From contig JAFTHW010000013.1 in assembly GCA_017457225.1 (NCBI GenBank), forward strand, positions 62,001 through 126,000: a stretch of 64,000 bases of DNA, given 5' to 3'. This stretch comes from Clostridia bacterium (GTDB lineage: Bacteria > Bacillota > Clostridia > Christensenellales > Borkfalkiaceae). The position numbers were made by a program, and so were the translations under genes. Every line of letters begins with the position of its first letter. Position 1 is the stretch's first letter. Below the pieces are notes generated by a model. It was not told the origin of the DNA. It saw only the letters and a list, made by a program, of their open reading frames with translations, and did not search any database. Below are positions 17,798-25,903 of this stretch, one piece after another.

Positions 17798-19462
17798 TCA
17801 GGCGACGAACTTTTCAAAGCTTTCGTCTAATTTTCTTCTGTAATACAGAATACTGAGCGCGAAATACGCCGCGCCTACCAACACGGGAATCATATACGTA
17901 TAGAACCCGTTCATATACCAAGTATCCAAGCCCTTGCTCTTGACGACGATCGAAACGACGAGAGAACAAATACCCATCACGAGCGCTAACAAGAAGCCGA
18001 TACAAACCACTTTCGCCACAGTCTTACTGCTCTGCGCCTCCACTTCCGTAGGACTTGCAGACACTTTCGCGTGCTTAAGATCCATTCTCGTCGCAAGAAA
18101 AATCTGCGAAACGGAGAACAACACCCCGATTCCGCAACAAATCAACCCGTCCCAGAACTTCAAGGACGTAGCCGCCGTCAACAGCACGCAACTGAGCGCC
18201 ACCGCCAACGAGCTGACCACCGCGCAAAATACCACTTTCGCGAATAAAATTCTCGACGGTTTTAACGGGAACGTCTTGGCGTTGAGCGCCGACAGTCCGT
18301 CTCTCGTCACGTTCGTAGAACAGAACGTATTCGTCAAAATACTGAACACGAGCAAGATCAACAGCGCCAACGAAAAATTCGCGCTGATCCCGAGCGCATT
18401 TCTGATCAACGATTCAAACAACGTATAACAGCTATACACCATAATCGGCATCGCCGTTGCGATTGCGAAATACGAAAACAAGTGTTTCGGCTCGCGGAAA
18501 ACGGAAATAAATTCCTTTTTAATAAGCGAAACAACGGGCGACAAACGGGTATATCGTTCGGTTTTTCTACCCGTTTTACGACGGTTTTCATTCTTATAAA
18601 GAGTCACGTAAAACAACGTTTTGGGTACGATGTACACCGCCACTGCCGCCACCACGAAAAACCCGACTACAATGAGCAGGGATCTGACGAAATCCGTGCC
18701 GATCGCCACGTGCGCGAACGCATTCGCAGGATACGTGATTTTGAGAAGTTTTTGTAAAAATCCGATGAATTTTGCGTTAAAAAGGAACTTGATCGAGCCC
18801 GTTTCCAAAAGGGATTGCACCACCGCAAGCACTTCCGAATACAGCAAGAACGCGCCGATGAGAATCGCCGACATCACGACGAACAATACGGAGTATTTGT
18901 TACTGATAAAATCTATGATTTTAATATACGGAACGATGAGTACCGTCGCAATCAAAAAGGGAATAAACGGCAGCAACGCCCATACGAGCAAGCTCGTAAA
19001 CCAATAGGTAAACGCAGGTTTGAGCGCAAAATATACGATCAAATTGACAGGCATTACAAGAAAGAATCCCAACAAATGGTTCCAACCAACGAGCAGAGCA
19101 AACTTACTCAAAAAGATGGTCTGCGGCTTGATGGGGAAACGCAAAAACAATTCCTTGTCTTTTTTCTGCGTCAACGTTTTACGCATCTTCTCCATACAAG
19201 CTCCGCTCATAAAGAGAATGATGATCGTATAGCAAGCATTCAAAAGCTCTACCGCGCGCTGCATAGGCGCTTTGACCTTATCGATCTTGACCGCTACGTA
19301 GTTATTCGCAACGGTGGAGAGAAGCACCACGACAACGCCGACGATAAACAGCGATACGAGCGCCGAGAGAATGTTTCCGACGATGTCCGTCTTCATTCTC
19401 TTGAAATGGAAAGGCGAACTTTTTTTCCATTCATACTTAAATAAAATCCAGAAATTTCTCAT
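17798..19462 (-). CDS. ABC-2-type exporter permease, 554 aa
   Basis: Integral membrane subunit of an ABC exporter. About twelve hydrophobic segments are visible along its length, beginning near residue 30. A basic, tyrosine-containing cytoplasmic linker (RRKTGRKTERYTRLSPV) separates two roughly equal halves, suggesting a duplicated six-helix permease. The style resembles large Firmicute ABC-2 permeases of the YhaP/bacitracin-export type. Its start overlaps the upstream ATPase stop by 4 bp, indicating translational coupling and partnership. The gene is directly followed by two large secreted-protein genes. The substrate cannot be read from sequence; context suggests something needed for the surface layer, but drug or lipid export is equally possible. 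Confidence 0.8.
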   Translation of the reverse strand: MRNFWILFKYEWKKSSPFHFKRMKTDIVGNILSALVSLFIVGVVVVLLSTVANNYVAVKIDKVKAPMQRAVELLNACYTIIILFMSGACMEKMRKTLTQKKDKELFLRFPIKPQTIFLSKFALLVGWNHLLGFFLVMPVNLIVYFALKPAFTYWFTSLLVWALLPFIPFLIATVLIVPYIKIIDFISNKYSVLFVVMSAILIGAFLLYSEVLAVVQSLLETGSIKFLFNAKFIGFLQKLLKITYPANAFAHVAIGTDFVRSLLIVVGFFVVAAVAVYIVPKTLFYVTLYKNENRRKTGRKTERYTRLSPVVSLIKKEFISVFREPKHLFSYFAIATAMPIMVYSCYTLFESLIRNALGISANFSLALLILLVFSILTNTFCSTNVTRDGLSALNAKTFPLKPSRILFAKVVFCAVVSSLAVALSCVLLTAATSLKFWDGLICCGIGVLFSVSQIFLATRMDLKHAKVSASPTEVEAQSSKTVAKVVCIGFLLALVMGICSLVVSIVVKSKGLDTWYMNGFYTYMIPVLVGAAYFALSILYYRRKLDESFEKFVA

Positions 19463-20190
19463 ACTTTCGCTACCCTCTTCGTAATGGAAAGGAAATAGTT
19501 CTCCAGATCTTTTCCGGTCTTATGGAATTCGTCCATATCGATCACTTCGAGGATGCGTCCCTGATCGATTATGTAGACGCGGTTGCAAAGTTTCGCCACG
19601 ACGTCCAAGTTATGAGAGGAGAACAATACGAGATTCCCCTCCTCGCTGTGTTGTTTGAAATAATTCTTTACTTGGTTCGACGTATAGGGATCGAGTCCTA
19701 CCATAGGCTCGTCGAGAATGAATACTTTGGGATTGTGGATCAACGCTCCCATAAGCGAAATTTTCTGTTTCATACCGTGAGAGTAGGACGAGATCTGATT
19801 ATAGATGGAATCCCCGAGCGCAAACAGTTCTTGGAATTTATCCACTCTCTTTTTTCTGTCCTCTACGCTAACTTTATAAATATCCGCCATAAAGTTGATG
19901 AATTCATACCCCGTCATTTTTTCAAACAACGTGAATTCGTCGCTAACGTATCCGAAATTCTGTTTCGCGCCGATAGGATCTTCTGCAAGATCGCAACCGC
20001 CGATACGGATCGTGCCTTTCTCGTACGGATGCATACCCGTAATACACTTAATCGTCGTGGATTTTCCCGCGCCGTTATGTCCGAGAATACCGATAATCTC
20101 TCCCGCGTCTCCCTCAAGATTGATATCTTCGATCGTATAATTCGCTTTCGCGCTATACTTTTTTGCCAGATTTTTTACTTCGATTAACAT
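19459..20190 (-). CDS. ABC transporter ATP-binding protein
   Basis: 243-residue cytoplasmic ATPase that should energise the permease encoded next. All nucleotide-binding motifs are present: Walker A GHNGAGKST (37-45), signature loop SSYSHGMKQK (134-143), Walker B VFILDEP (156-162), D-loop GLDPYT (165-170) and H-loop histidine at 193. The signature loop has SHG in place of the canonical SGG, a substitution common in ABC-2 exporter ATPases of this group. It is the first gene of the cluster, with an AAGGAG-like ribosome site and a promoter about 165 bp upstream. The leader between promoter and gene contains two hairpins. Confidence 0.88.
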   Translation of the reverse strand: MLIEVKNLAKKYSAKANYTIEDINLEGDAGEIIGILGHNGAGKSTTIKCITGMHPYEKGTIRIGGCDLAEDPIGAKQNFGYVSDEFTLFEKMTGYEFINFMADIYKVSVEDRKKRVDKFQELFALGDSIYNQISSYSHGMKQKISLMGALIHNPKVFILDEPMVGLDPYTSNQVKNYFKQHSEEGNLVLFSSHNLDVVAKLCNRVYIIDQGRILEVIDMDEFHKTGKDLENYFLSITKRVAKV

Positions 20191-20216
20191 TTCTTTCTCC
20201 TTTTTTTCGCAAACAG

Positions 20217-20266
20217 CAACCCTATCAGGGTTGGATTGCCGCGTTTTTCTTTGGATTTTTACGCGG
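20217..20266 (-). promoter_or_regulatory. structured 5' leader of the ABC/surface-protein operon
   Basis: Two hairpins lie between the promoter and the ABC ATPase start: CAACCCT/AGGGTTG (20217-20223 with 20227-20233, 3-nt loop) and CCGCGT/ACGCGG (20239-20244 with 20261-20266). Neither has a T tract on the transcribed strand, and no known riboswitch motif is recognised. They could affect mRNA stability or translation of the first gene. Confidence 0.3.
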
Positions 20267-20354
20267 AATCATCTCCTTGCGTATGTCGGATTCCCCTTAT
20301 TTTTAAAGGGCTGGAGCGTTTTTTGCGACGTTCGACAAAATCCTTCATATTACG

Positions 20355-20383
20355 ATTATACCACACCTCTTTTAAAATTGCAA
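20355..20383 (-). promoter_or_regulatory. promoter of the ABC/surface-protein operon
   Basis: Minus-strand TTGCAA (20378-20383), 17-bp spacer ending TGG, and TATAAT (20355-20360). The first gene starts about 165 nt downstream. A perfect 22-bp palindrome lies about 27 bp upstream of the -35. Confidence 0.75.
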
Positions 20384-20409
20384 TGATTTTTAACAACTTT
20401 TTTTACTCC

Positions 20410-20431
20410 CTATATTTATATATAAATATAG
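20410..20431. promoter_or_regulatory. perfect 22-bp AT-rich palindrome upstream of the ABC operon promoter
   Basis: CTATATTTATA (20410-20420) is followed at once by its exact reverse complement (20421-20431). It has no loop and little GC, so it is a poor terminator, but it has the form of a dimeric regulator's operator. Its position about 27 bp upstream of the -35 suits an activator site. The binding protein is unknown. Confidence 0.4.
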
Positions 20432-20537
20432 CGATACCCTTTTTAATCCCTCTATGCCTTTAAAAACCTGCCTTGCAGTCATTCAATCCCCCTTACAAAA
20501 AACCAAAATTTAGTTATTTTATAAAAATTATAAATTC

Positions 20538-20830
20538 TACCGCAATTTCGCCGCCAAGCGAAATATCACCCCTCTCGCCTTCCCCTGCGGGAGAAGGGGG
20601 ACCGCTTGCGGTGGATGAGGAGCCCGTTCCGCCGTCATTCTGAGCCTGTCGAACTTTTAGGGCAACGCTCTAAAAGCGCAAGGCAAAGACGAAGCGGAAT
20701 CTCAGCGGAACACCATTTTAATCCTACCGCAATTTCGTCGCTAGGCGAAATATCACTTTTTGCTTCAGCAAAAAATATCACTGCGAAGCAATATCACTCG
20801 CCTCTAGGCGAATATCACTGCGTAGCAATC
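20538..20830. repeat. second mini-hairpin array with embedded dispersed repeats
   Basis: The gene-free stretch 20191-20995 contains this repeat block. Two copies of a unit beginning TACCGCAATTTCG and ending GCGAAATATCAC lie at 20538-20569 and 20725-20757. The second copy continues into units joined by AATATCACT, with small stems TTTTTGC/GCAAAAA, GCGAAGC, TCGCC/GGCGA and GCGTAGC. Between them (about 20570-20712) are two other dispersed-repeat-like blocks: one centred on CTGCGGGAGAAGGGGGACCG and one running from GCCGTCATTCTGAGC to GAATCTCAGCGG. It is related to the array at 4704-4907 through the (A)ATATCACT spacer. No coding capacity is seen. Confidence 0.55.
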
Positions 20831-20841
20831 CCCCCCCCCCC
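20830..20841. repeat. C12 homopolymer tract
   Basis: Twelve consecutive C residues at the right edge of the repeat array, followed by an inverted repeat GTGTACGG (20845-20852) / CCGTACAC (20872-20879). It is intergenic, so slippage would not shift a reading frame. Confidence 0.9.
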
Positions 20842-20995
20842 ACCGTGTACGGATTCTTTTTTCGCGGGAAACCGTACACTTATACCTGTCCACGCCCCAC
20901 CCGTGGGAAAAATTAAACACGTACCTGCCCGTCACATTTTTTTATGACATTCGTCGTCTTATACCTGCCTATGCCCTAATATTTCCCATCTTCCC

Positions 20996-21042
20996 AAAAA
21001 AACAGGAGAAACCTTTCCTAAAAAAGTTTTTCTCCTGTTTTT
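20996..21042 (-). terminator. terminator of the polysaccharide operon
   Basis: Stem ACAGGAGAAA with TTTCTCCTGT inside long A and T flanks (20996-21042), followed on the minus strand by seven T residues. It starts about 20 nt after the rmlD stop codon. Confidence 0.85.
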
Positions 21043-21063
21043 CTATTCGTAAAAATTCAAAAA

Positions 21064-21987
21064 TTACCGCACTCCGATCGCCGATAAATACCGCTGCAAC
21101 GCGTCTTTCCAATCGGGCAAACGGTCGAATCCCGCTCTTGCAATCTTCTCTTTGTCCAATCGGCTGTTCAACGGCCGATTCGCTTTCGATACTCCGTACT
21201 CCTCCGTCGAAACGGGAGTCACCGTAACCGACTTCCCCGCTTGGCGAAAAATCTCGCAGGCGAACTCGTACCAAGAAAGGTATCCCCCCTCGTTCGTCGC
21301 GTGGTAATAGCCGTATTTTTCCGTTTCCAACATATCTACGAGCAACCGCGCCAGATCCGCCGTGTACGTCGGCGTACCGATCTGATCGTTTACGACCCGA
21401 AGGGAATCGTGCGTTTCGCTCAATCGCAACATCGTCTTTACAAAGTTATTTCCGTTCACTCCGAAAACCCACGCGATTCGCACGATAAAATATCGATCCA
21501 GCGTTTGCGCGACGGCTTTCTCGCCGAGTAGCTTGGTTTCCCCGTACACGCTCAACGGCTGGTATTCTCGACAATCGGGAGCCCAAGGGAGTTCTCCTTT
21601 TCCATTGAATACGTAATCGGTGGAAAGATACGTCATTTTACAGCCTATCCGCTGACACGCTTTCGCGATATTTTCCGTACCCGTCACGTTGACCGAAAAC
21701 ACCTTTTCGCGGTTGATTTCCTCTTCCGCCGCATCCACCGCAGTCCACGCCGCCGCGTGTAACACCGCGTCGGGCTTCTCTTCGGCTAAAACCGTATCCA
21801 CGCTCTCTTTATCCGTAATATCTAGTTGTCGATAGGGCGCTTTCGCCGCCGCGCTTCGTTCGTTAAAACAGCGCAGCTCCGCCTTTGTCACGACGTCCGT
21901 ACCCACGCCGCTGTGTCCACGGCGGTACAATTCGTTCATCACGTCGTAACCGAGCTGTCCTCCCACGCCCGTAACCAATACTTTCAT
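21064..21987 (-). CDS. rmlD: dTDP-4-dehydrorhamnose reductase
   Basis: Last step of dTDP-L-rhamnose synthesis: NAD(P)H reduction of dTDP-4-dehydro-L-rhamnose. This 307-residue extended short-chain dehydrogenase/reductase has the Rossmann glycine motif GVGGQLG (7-13), DAVLHAAAWTAVD typical of RmlD, the STDYVFNG segment and a YGETK catalytic Tyr-Lys pair. Length fits the family. It is the last gene of the operon, starting 6 bp after rmlB, and is followed by a strong terminator. All four rml genes are present in order A-C-B-D, so the activated sugar can be made from glucose-1-phosphate and dTTP for the polysaccharide assembled by the upstream genes. Confidence 0.93.
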   Translation of the reverse strand: MKVLVTGVGGQLGYDVMNELYRRGHSGVGTDVVTKAELRCFNERSAAAKAPYRQLDITDKESVDTVLAEEKPDAVLHAAAWTAVDAAEEEINREKVFSVNVTGTENIAKACQRIGCKMTYLSTDYVFNGKGELPWAPDCREYQPLSVYGETKLLGEKAVAQTLDRYFIVRIAWVFGVNGNNFVKTMLRLSETHDSLRVVNDQIGTPTYTADLARLLVDMLETEKYGYYHATNEGGYLSWYEFACEIFRQAGKSVTVTPVSTEEYGVSKANRPLNSRLDKEKIARAGFDRLPDWKDALQRYLSAIGVR

Positions 21988-21993
21988 ACGTCT

Positions 21994-23013
21994 TTACCTG
22001 TTTTGATACATTTTTTCGTAATATTGTTGATAGTCTCCGCTAAGGATTTCTTCCCACCATTCGCGGTTTTCCAAATACCACGCAATCGTCTTTTTGATCC
22101 CATACGCAAACTTCGTCTCGGGAAGCCAACCCAACTCCCTGTGGATCTTGGTCGGATCGATCGCGTAACGCATATCGTGCCCTTTCCGATCGGCAACAAA
22201 CTTGATTAAACTCTCGGGCTTGCCGAGTTCTTTACAAATCAGCTTCACGATCTCGATATTCGCCATTTCGTTGTGTCCGCCCACGTTATATATTTCGCCT
22301 ACTCTTCCCTTGTGCAAAATCAGATCGATCGCCTTACAATGATCCTCTACGTAGAGCCAATCCCGCACGTTCAAGCCTTGCCCATAGACGGGGAGCGGTT
22401 TATCGTTGAGCGCGTTAGCGATAGTAAGCGGTATCAATTTTTCGGGAAAATGGTACGGACCGTAATTGTTGGAACAACGGCTGATTGTCACAGGCAAGCC
22501 GTACGTTCTATAATATGCAAGCACGAGCAAATCCGCCGCCGCTTTCGAGCTGCTGTACGGACTGCTTGCGTGAATAGGAGTTTCCTCTGTGAAAAACAAA
22601 TCGGGACGATCCAACGGCAAATCGCCGTAGACTTCATCCGTAGAAACCTGATGATAGCGCGTGATCCCGTATTGACGGCAAGCGTCCATCAACACCTGTG
22701 TTCCCAAAATATTCGTCTGCAAAAAGATCTCGGGATTATCGATCGAACGGTCAACGTGAGATTCCGCCGCAAAATTAACCACCACGTCGGGCTTCTCCTC
22801 TTCAAAGAGCCGATACACCGCCGCCCGATTGCAAATATCCTCTTTCACAAAACGGAAATTCGGATTTTCCATTACGCTTTTGAGGGTAGATAAATTTCCC
22901 GCGTACGTTAGTTTATCCAAACAAATCACTCCATACGAGGGGTATTTCTTTAAAATATGAAAGATAAAATTACTTCCGATGAATCCTGCTCCACCGGTCA
23001 CGATCATCTTCAT
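21994..23013 (-). CDS. rmlB: dTDP-glucose 4,6-dehydratase
   Basis: Second step of dTDP-L-rhamnose synthesis; a cytoplasmic NAD-dependent dehydratase converting dTDP-glucose to dTDP-4-keto-6-deoxyglucose. The 339 residues carry the NAD-binding GGAGFIGSN motif (7-15), the STDEVYGD active-site segment (Ser/Thr, Asp, Glu) and the catalytic YSSSKAA motif. Length and motifs are typical of RmlB rather than GDP-mannose dehydratase or UDP-glucose epimerase. It lies between rmlC (13-bp gap) and rmlD (6-bp gap) in the rhamnose block. Confidence 0.95.
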   Translation of the reverse strand: MKMIVTGGAGFIGSNFIFHILKKYPSYGVICLDKLTYAGNLSTLKSVMENPNFRFVKEDICNRAAVYRLFEEEKPDVVVNFAAESHVDRSIDNPEIFLQTNILGTQVLMDACRQYGITRYHQVSTDEVYGDLPLDRPDLFFTEETPIHASSPYSSSKAAADLLVLAYYRTYGLPVTISRCSNNYGPYHFPEKLIPLTIANALNDKPLPVYGQGLNVRDWLYVEDHCKAIDLILHKGRVGEIYNVGGHNEMANIEIVKLICKELGKPESLIKFVADRKGHDMRYAIDPTKIHRELGWLPETKFAYGIKKTIAWYLENREWWEEILSGDYQQYYEKMYQNR

Positions 23014-23026
23014 AGCCGTTTGCTCC

Positions 23027-23578
23027 TTAAAACTCTATTTTCGATTCTTTCAGCGGCGGATAATGTTTATCCTTTTCGCTGAGAATCAACTCTCCGACGT
23101 CGGGCCAAAGCACGCCTAGAGCAGGATCGTTGTAAGCGATCCCCCCCTCGTCCTCGAGATGATAAAAATCGTCGCATTTATAGGCGAATTCCGCCACGTC
23201 GCTCACCACAAGGAATCCGTGCGCAAAGCCTCTGGGAATCAGGAATTGTCTTTTATTCTCTTCCGAGAGCAATACTCCTACCCATTGTCCGTACGTTTTG
23301 CTTCCCTTTCTCAAATCCACCGCCACGTCGAACACTTCGCCCTTAAGCACGCGTACGAGCTTGGCTTGCGGATGATTTTTTTGAAAATGCAAACCTCGTA
23401 GTACGCCCTTTCTCGAACAGGACTGGTTATCCTGCACGAACGAGTAACAAAGCCCCGCCTCCGTAAAATCCCGTTCGTTGTAGGTTTCCATAAAATATCC
23501 CCTACAATCCCCGAAAGCGGTAGGTTCTACCACGTACAAATCCTTAATTTTCGTTTCCGTAAACGTAAATTTACCCAT
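23027..23578 (-). CDS. rmlC: dTDP-4-dehydrorhamnose 3,5-epimerase
   Basis: Third rhamnose step: double epimerisation of the 4-keto sugar in a cupin-fold enzyme. The start is set at ATG 23578, preceded by a GGGGAG ribosome site and 10 bp downstream of the rmlA stop, giving 183 residues, the family norm. An upstream in-frame start at 23614 would overlap rmlA and add an unconserved extension. Family motifs are GVLRGLHFQ with the catalytic His, KLVRVLKGEVFDVAVDLRKGS, and FLIPRGFAHGFLV followed by YKCDDFY. Fully consistent with RmlC. Confidence 0.94.
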   Translation of the reverse strand: MGKFTFTETKIKDLYVVEPTAFGDCRGYFMETYNERDFTEAGLCYSFVQDNQSCSRKGVLRGLHFQKNHPQAKLVRVLKGEVFDVAVDLRKGSKTYGQWVGVLLSEENKRQFLIPRGFAHGFLVVSDVAEFAYKCDDFYHLEDEGGIAYNDPALGVLWPDVGELILSEKDKHYPPLKESKIEF

Positions 23579-23588
23579 ATACTCCCCG

Positions 23589-24476
23589 TCAATACTGCAC
23601 TTTTCCGAGCGCAACGTTTTTCAAGTGCTGTCCATACGGCGATTTACCGTATTTTTCCGCCGAGCGCAACAACGCCTCTCGATCGATCCAGCCCCTCTTG
23701 TAAGCAATTTCTTCGGGCGCGGAAATCTCGATCCCCTGCCTCGTCTGCACCATTTTCACGAACGAAGTCGCCTCCGCAAGACTGTCCACCGTTCCCGTAT
23801 CCAACCACGCAAACCCTCTGCCCAACAACTGCACGTTGAGCGCTCCGTCTTTTAAATATATCTCGTTGAGCGTAGTGATCTCCAATTCCCCGCGCGCGGA
23901 AGGAGTAATCTTTTTTGCTTTCGAGCTAACTCCCGACGGATAAAAATACAACCCCGCCACCGCGTAATGGCTCTTGGGATTTTCGGGTTTTTCCTCAATG
24001 GAAATGACCTCGCCCCGATCGTTAAACTCCACCACGCCAAACCGCTCGGGATCGCAAACGTAATACCCAAACACAGTCGCTCTACCTTTCTTTTCCGCAT
24101 TTTCCGTCGCTGCGCAAAGGGTTTTCGAGAATCCGTTTCCGTAGAAAATATTATCCCCGAGCACCATCGCGCACGCATCGTCGCCGATAAAATCCTCGCC
24201 CAAAATAAACGCCTGTGCCAAGCCGTCTGGCGAGGGCTGTACCTGATAGGAAAGCCTGATCCCCAGCTCCGCGCCGTCCCCAAGCAGCCGCTCAAAATTG
24301 GGTAAATCTTCGGGCGTAGAAATGATCAAAATATCCTTGATTCCCGCGAGCATCAACGTCGAAAGCGGATAATAGATCATCGGCTTATCATAAATGGGCA
24401 ACAACTGCTTGGACGTCACCATCGTCAACGGATACAACCGCGAACCCGTCCCGCCCGCCAGAATAATACCTTTCAT
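23589..24476 (-). CDS. rmlA: glucose-1-phosphate thymidylyltransferase
   Basis: First step of dTDP-rhamnose synthesis: dTTP plus glucose-1-phosphate gives dTDP-glucose. The 295-residue nucleotidyltransferase begins with the [13 protein letters not shown] signature (about 6-18), then [18 protein letters not shown] with the conserved lysine, VLGDNIFYG and WLDTGT, all characteristic of RmlA. The start overlaps the end of the flippase gene by 4 bp, indicating translational coupling in the polysaccharide operon. The product feeds RmlB, RmlC and RmlD encoded immediately downstream. Confidence 0.95.
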   Translation of the reverse strand: MKGIILAGGTGSRLYPLTMVTSKQLLPIYDKPMIYYPLSTLMLAGIKDILIISTPEDLPNFERLLGDGAELGIRLSYQVQPSPDGLAQAFILGEDFIGDDACAMVLGDNIFYGNGFSKTLCAATENAEKKGRATVFGYYVCDPERFGVVEFNDRGEVISIEEKPENPKSHYAVAGLYFYPSGVSSKAKKITPSARGELEITTLNEIYLKDGALNVQLLGRGFAWLDTGTVDSLAEATSFVKMVQTRQGIEISAPEEIAYKRGWIDREALLRSAEKYGKSPYGQHLKNVALGKVQY

Positions 24477-25903
24477 TCTTTTCTTCTCCTACTTTTGAGT
24501 CTTTTTACCAATTCCAAAACCTGCTGATAATTACACAGGAAATACACCGCCAGCACTCCGCAATACGAAAGGAGCGCAATCCACCGCGAAAACGCCCAAA
24601 CGCACGCAATAAACCCGATTGACACAGTGAGTTCCAAAATAAAATCTTTCACGATACGTACTTTCATTACTTTCATCACGACGATCTCCGACCAAACGGA
24701 GTTGAGCGCAATCGTCAAAACGATACAAACGAGCAAAGCTTTCAAACTGTCGAACACGTACGCGCAAAGCAAAAACGCCACTACGCCAAACGCCGCCGAA
24801 AGTAAATTAATGAAAAGCATCGTTTTCTCCTTGCGGTACGCTTTTAAGTAGTTATTCGTCAACAAACTCACTTTCGACGAATACACGACGAGTGGCAACA
24901 TCACGCCGAGATACGCAAGACTGCTCGTATACTTGGGCAGCCACTTTTCCAAGATCGCGCAAGCGGGAAAATACAATGCGAGCGCAACGAGCAACAATGG
25001 GGATAACACCTTTCGTATTTTCGTATAGAACGACGGCAATTCATTGGGATCTAACCGCTTGAGCGCAGGAAACAACACGACTCCGATCGCCACGACGAAC
25101 GTCAAAAACAAATTCGTCAAACTGAACGCAAAGGAGAGTTTTCCAAACACCAGCTCGTCCCAACGCCACCCTGTCACCATCTGCGCGCCGCTGACAAGCA
25201 GCATCGCCGACCAGTTGGCAAACAGCAAAATAACCCCCGACGACACGTTCTGCTTTACTTCCTGCAAAGTCTCTTTGACCGTCAACGATTTCCCGAAATA
25301 CAAGCCCTTATTGAACGCCGTCGCCGCCAAAGAGCTAATCACGTCTCCCGCGAGTTCCGCGATACAATACCAATAAAAATCTTCCACGCCCAAGAGGAGC
25401 AACACGGCAACGATCAAGCCGTAGATCAATCGTTGCGCGATTACGAGGAGCGCGTACTGATTGATGCGGTTGGTAATCTGGAACGTATAGGACGTGTACG
25501 TAAAGAAATTCTTCGTTATGATCCCGCACGCCACCAAGATCACGATCTTCTTCGTAACGTCTTCGCAGAACGCCAACGCGACCATGGATACAACGAACGT
25601 TAAAAACAGATTGAAAAACAGCAACGCTTGGAATTGCGAGCGTATCCTCTTTTTATCCAGCTCATCGTAATCGTATTGAGAATACCGAAGCACAATCCCG
25701 TCGAGCAGACCGAAATGGAGCACACCCACGTACCCCACGTACAAAACGAACGTCCGCCAATAGGCATACTGATACTCCCCGATAAACTTCGGCACGACGA
25801 GTCCCAAAAGAAAACCGATCAAAAGCGAAACGGCTTGCGCGACGAGGGACAACGTTACGTTTTTCCCTATCGTTTTAGTTGTCAATTTCCGCGTTTCGTT
25901 CAT
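24473..25903 (-). CDS. polysaccharide flippase (Wzx/MATE-like)
   Basis: 476-residue integral membrane protein, predicted to flip undecaprenyl-linked repeat units across the cytoplasmic membrane. The N-terminus ([33 protein letters not shown]) fits the first helix of the polysaccharide-biosynthesis/MOP superfamily. About 12-14 hydrophobic segments follow, and it ends with a basic tail. It overlaps the Wzy-like polymerase upstream and rmlA downstream by 4 bp each. Together with Wzy this indicates a Wzx/Wzy-dependent capsule or exopolysaccharide pathway. Substrate unknown, presumably rhamnose-containing. Confidence 0.85.
   Translation of the reverse strand: MNETRKLTTKTIGKNVTLSLVAQAVSLLIGFLLGLVVPKFIGEYQYAYWRTFVLYVGYVGVLHFGLLDGIVLRYSQYDYDELDKKRIRSQFQALLFFNLFLTFVVSMVALAFCEDVTKKIVILVACGIITKNFFTYTSYTFQITNRINQYALLVIAQRLIYGLIVAVLLLLGVEDFYWYCIAELAGDVISSLAATAFNKGLYFGKSLTVKETLQEVKQNVSSGVILLFANWSAMLLVSGAQMVTGWRWDELVFGKLSFAFSLTNLFLTFVVAIGVVLFPALKRLDPNELPSFYTKIRKVLSPLLLVALALYFPACAILEKWLPKYTSSLAYLGVMLPLVVYSSKVSLLTNNYLKAYRKEKTMLFINLLSAAFGVVAFLLCAYVFDSLKALLVCIVLTIALNSVWSEIVVMKVMKVRIVKDFILELTVSIGFIACVWAFSRWIALLSYCGVLAVYFLCNYQQVLELVKRLKSRRRKE

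Noticed and set aside
20925..20990. Recurring TACCTGCCC motif seen here and at other intergenic sites such as 55383
   Set aside because: It also appears inside unrelated coding sequence, and copies have no common context, so it may be chance.
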